Source: Acidobacteriota bacterium (GTDB lineage: Bacteria > Acidobacteriota > Terriglobia > 20CM-2-55-15). From it: a DNA stretch of 64,000 nt. Positions within the stretch are counted from its first letter, which is position 1. Each line of letters begins with the position of its first letter. The DNA lies in assembly GCA_022821145.1 (NCBI GenBank), contig JAJEEE010000041.1:1-64000 (forward strand), in the 5' to 3' direction. Both the position numbers and the translations under genes were made by a program. The notes beneath the pieces are model-generated. The model was not told where the DNA came from, did no database searches, and saw only the letters and a list, made by a program, of their open reading frames with translations. Below, piece after piece: positions 63,901-64,000 of this stretch.

Positions 63901-64000
63901 CCCAGACGTGATGGATGCCGGGCTTGCCGTTGGCGGTCGGGGGGCCTTCGTAGAACGTGAAGTCCGGCGCGCCGGGGCGGTCGAGGCTCTGTTCGAACAC
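60953..64000 (-). CDS. ileS: Isoleucyl-tRNA synthetase, type 2 (5' end outside window)
   Basis: 1015 residues are visible; the N-terminal few tens lie beyond 64000. It is a class Ia synthetase for isoleucine with an editing domain and the long C-terminal domain of type-2 (eukaryote-like) IleRS, seen in ELVREGIAREFVNRVQNMRR. KMSKS is KMAKSRGNTVDP. The HIGH signature after GPPTANGKP reads GIHH (visible residues 28-31) where HxGH is expected. This GXHH form is known from mupirocin hyper-resistant type-2 enzymes. It has the short zinc/anticodon end DCEIGLSKRA. No second ileS is in the window. Confidence 0.95.
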   Translation of the reverse strand: MFEQSLDRPGAPDFTFYEGPPTANGKPGIHHVWARAIKDLVCRYKTMRGYQVHRKAGWDTHGLPVEIEVERALGIRRKEEIERYGVDRFNAECRRSVFEYKDLWEDLTERMGFWVDMDAPYITCDNDYIESVWWALDSFFKSGLIYQGLRVQLYCPRCGTPLSSHEVSLGYRDVDDPSVYVKARVKGPDDAFLLVWTTTPWTLVSNVALAVAPDVEYVAALVAGERLILARERLPVLGGAAEVVDSFPGSRLVGLEYERWFDFFPVDKPAWRVIAADFVTTTDGSGIVHLAPAYGEDDYNAARDADLPVIHAVDAQGRFRDAAGPLAGRFFKDADADIAADLDERGLLHARDTVRHSYPHCWRCETPLLFYARRSWYIRTTAYASKMIEFNGRIGWRPPEVGRGRFGNWLEENKDWAISRDRYWGTPIPIWVCADCDRRRSIGSIAELRREGEDVPEALDLHKPHVDAIAIRCECGSAMKRIPEVVDVWFDSGAMPFAQLHYPFENRDAFRRAFPADFIAEGVDQTRGWFYTLHAIGTHLFDEPAFRNVIVNDMVLDKNGQKMAKSRGNTVDPIRVIDDYGADAVRWFFIASSPPWKPTLFDTDAVADVQRKLFNTLLNTYAFFALYANIDGFDHSEAEVPVAERPDIDRWILSLLHSTSTAYIQAMDAYDPTRAARLVDDFVVEQVSNWYVRRNRRRFWKGEPNADKTAAYQTLFECLVGAVKMMAPIAPFLSDRIYARLMEPTRAEPHASVHVAPMVEPRDALIDPDLERRMALAQTIVSLVRSMRARNNLKVRQPLPRIALPAGDAVRRLVEGARDIILDEINVKAIEFVDADSPLIDKHAVPNFRKLGPRFGKDVNRVAERVRRMSGEEIAAYETTGRFAARVGDLDVVLETGDLTTRTGDIEGWTVESGGGLTVALDVSLTPELVREGIAREFVNRVQNMRREAGLDVTDRIRLGLAAGERLVQAVESMRDYVQSETLAIDVRMEIDGLEHRSRVRIDGEDCEIGLSKRA

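Overview
The window is GC-rich bacterial chromosome, most likely from a member of the Acidobacteriota. The clearest pointers are an ADOP-type duplicated FtsX permease next to a secreted multi-domain carboxypeptidase-regulatory-like protein, secreted TPR proteins and a 'GGxWxT' secreted repeat protein. These families are typical of the phylum. The class cannot be fixed from the sequence alone. Genes are tightly packed, often with ATGA/GTGA stop-start overlaps. Many non-operon genes carry a TATAAT-like hexamer 6-11 bp before the start codon and no Shine-Dalgarno, which suggests leaderless mRNAs.

Layout. (1) 1-6.7 kb is accessory: a possible insertion-sequence end, the ADOP permease, the regulatory-like protein, a C-terminal relic of a tyrosine integrase, a gene-poor stretch, and a tandem array of about 227-bp structured repeats that runs into the end of asnS. 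(2) 6.7-24.4 kb is mostly housekeeping: asnS, two secreted TPR proteins, rnc, lepB, a methyltransferase, uvrB, suhB, a GAF/GAF/SpoIIE phosphatase coupled to hpt, an eight-CxxCH cytochrome with TPRs, and glycerate kinase. (3) 24.4-31.7 kb holds the two halves of a heterodimeric ABC exporter, separated by copies of the dispersed repeat, then an SDR, a secreted repeat protein and a methyltransferase. (4) 31.7-41.8 kb is an envelope-lipid neighbourhood. It has glnA, a VTT/DedA-like protein, a five-gene run that looks like a self-contained Lol-like pathway, and a convergent Mla-type operon with greA and a CDP-alcohol phosphatidyltransferase. (5) 41.9-55.5 kb is core metabolism: aroC-def-fmt-PASTA-rpe-bamD, a terminator, a receiver-like protein lacking the phospho-acceptor Asp, valS, nadC, birA, coaX, a SulP transporter and a membrane-anchored J protein. 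(6) 55.5-64 kb has egtB-egtD for ergothioneine, a divergent DUF3179 protein, an unknown exported protein, a mazEF module with its operator, tRNA-Phe, and a 5'-truncated type-2 isoleucyl-tRNA synthetase whose HIGH motif reads GIHH.

The strongest second-look items are the altered-signature IleRS, the Lol-like operon, the dispersed structured repeat family (also found inside the exporter locus), the receiver with Glu in place of the phospho-acceptor Asp, and the leaderless-promoter pattern.
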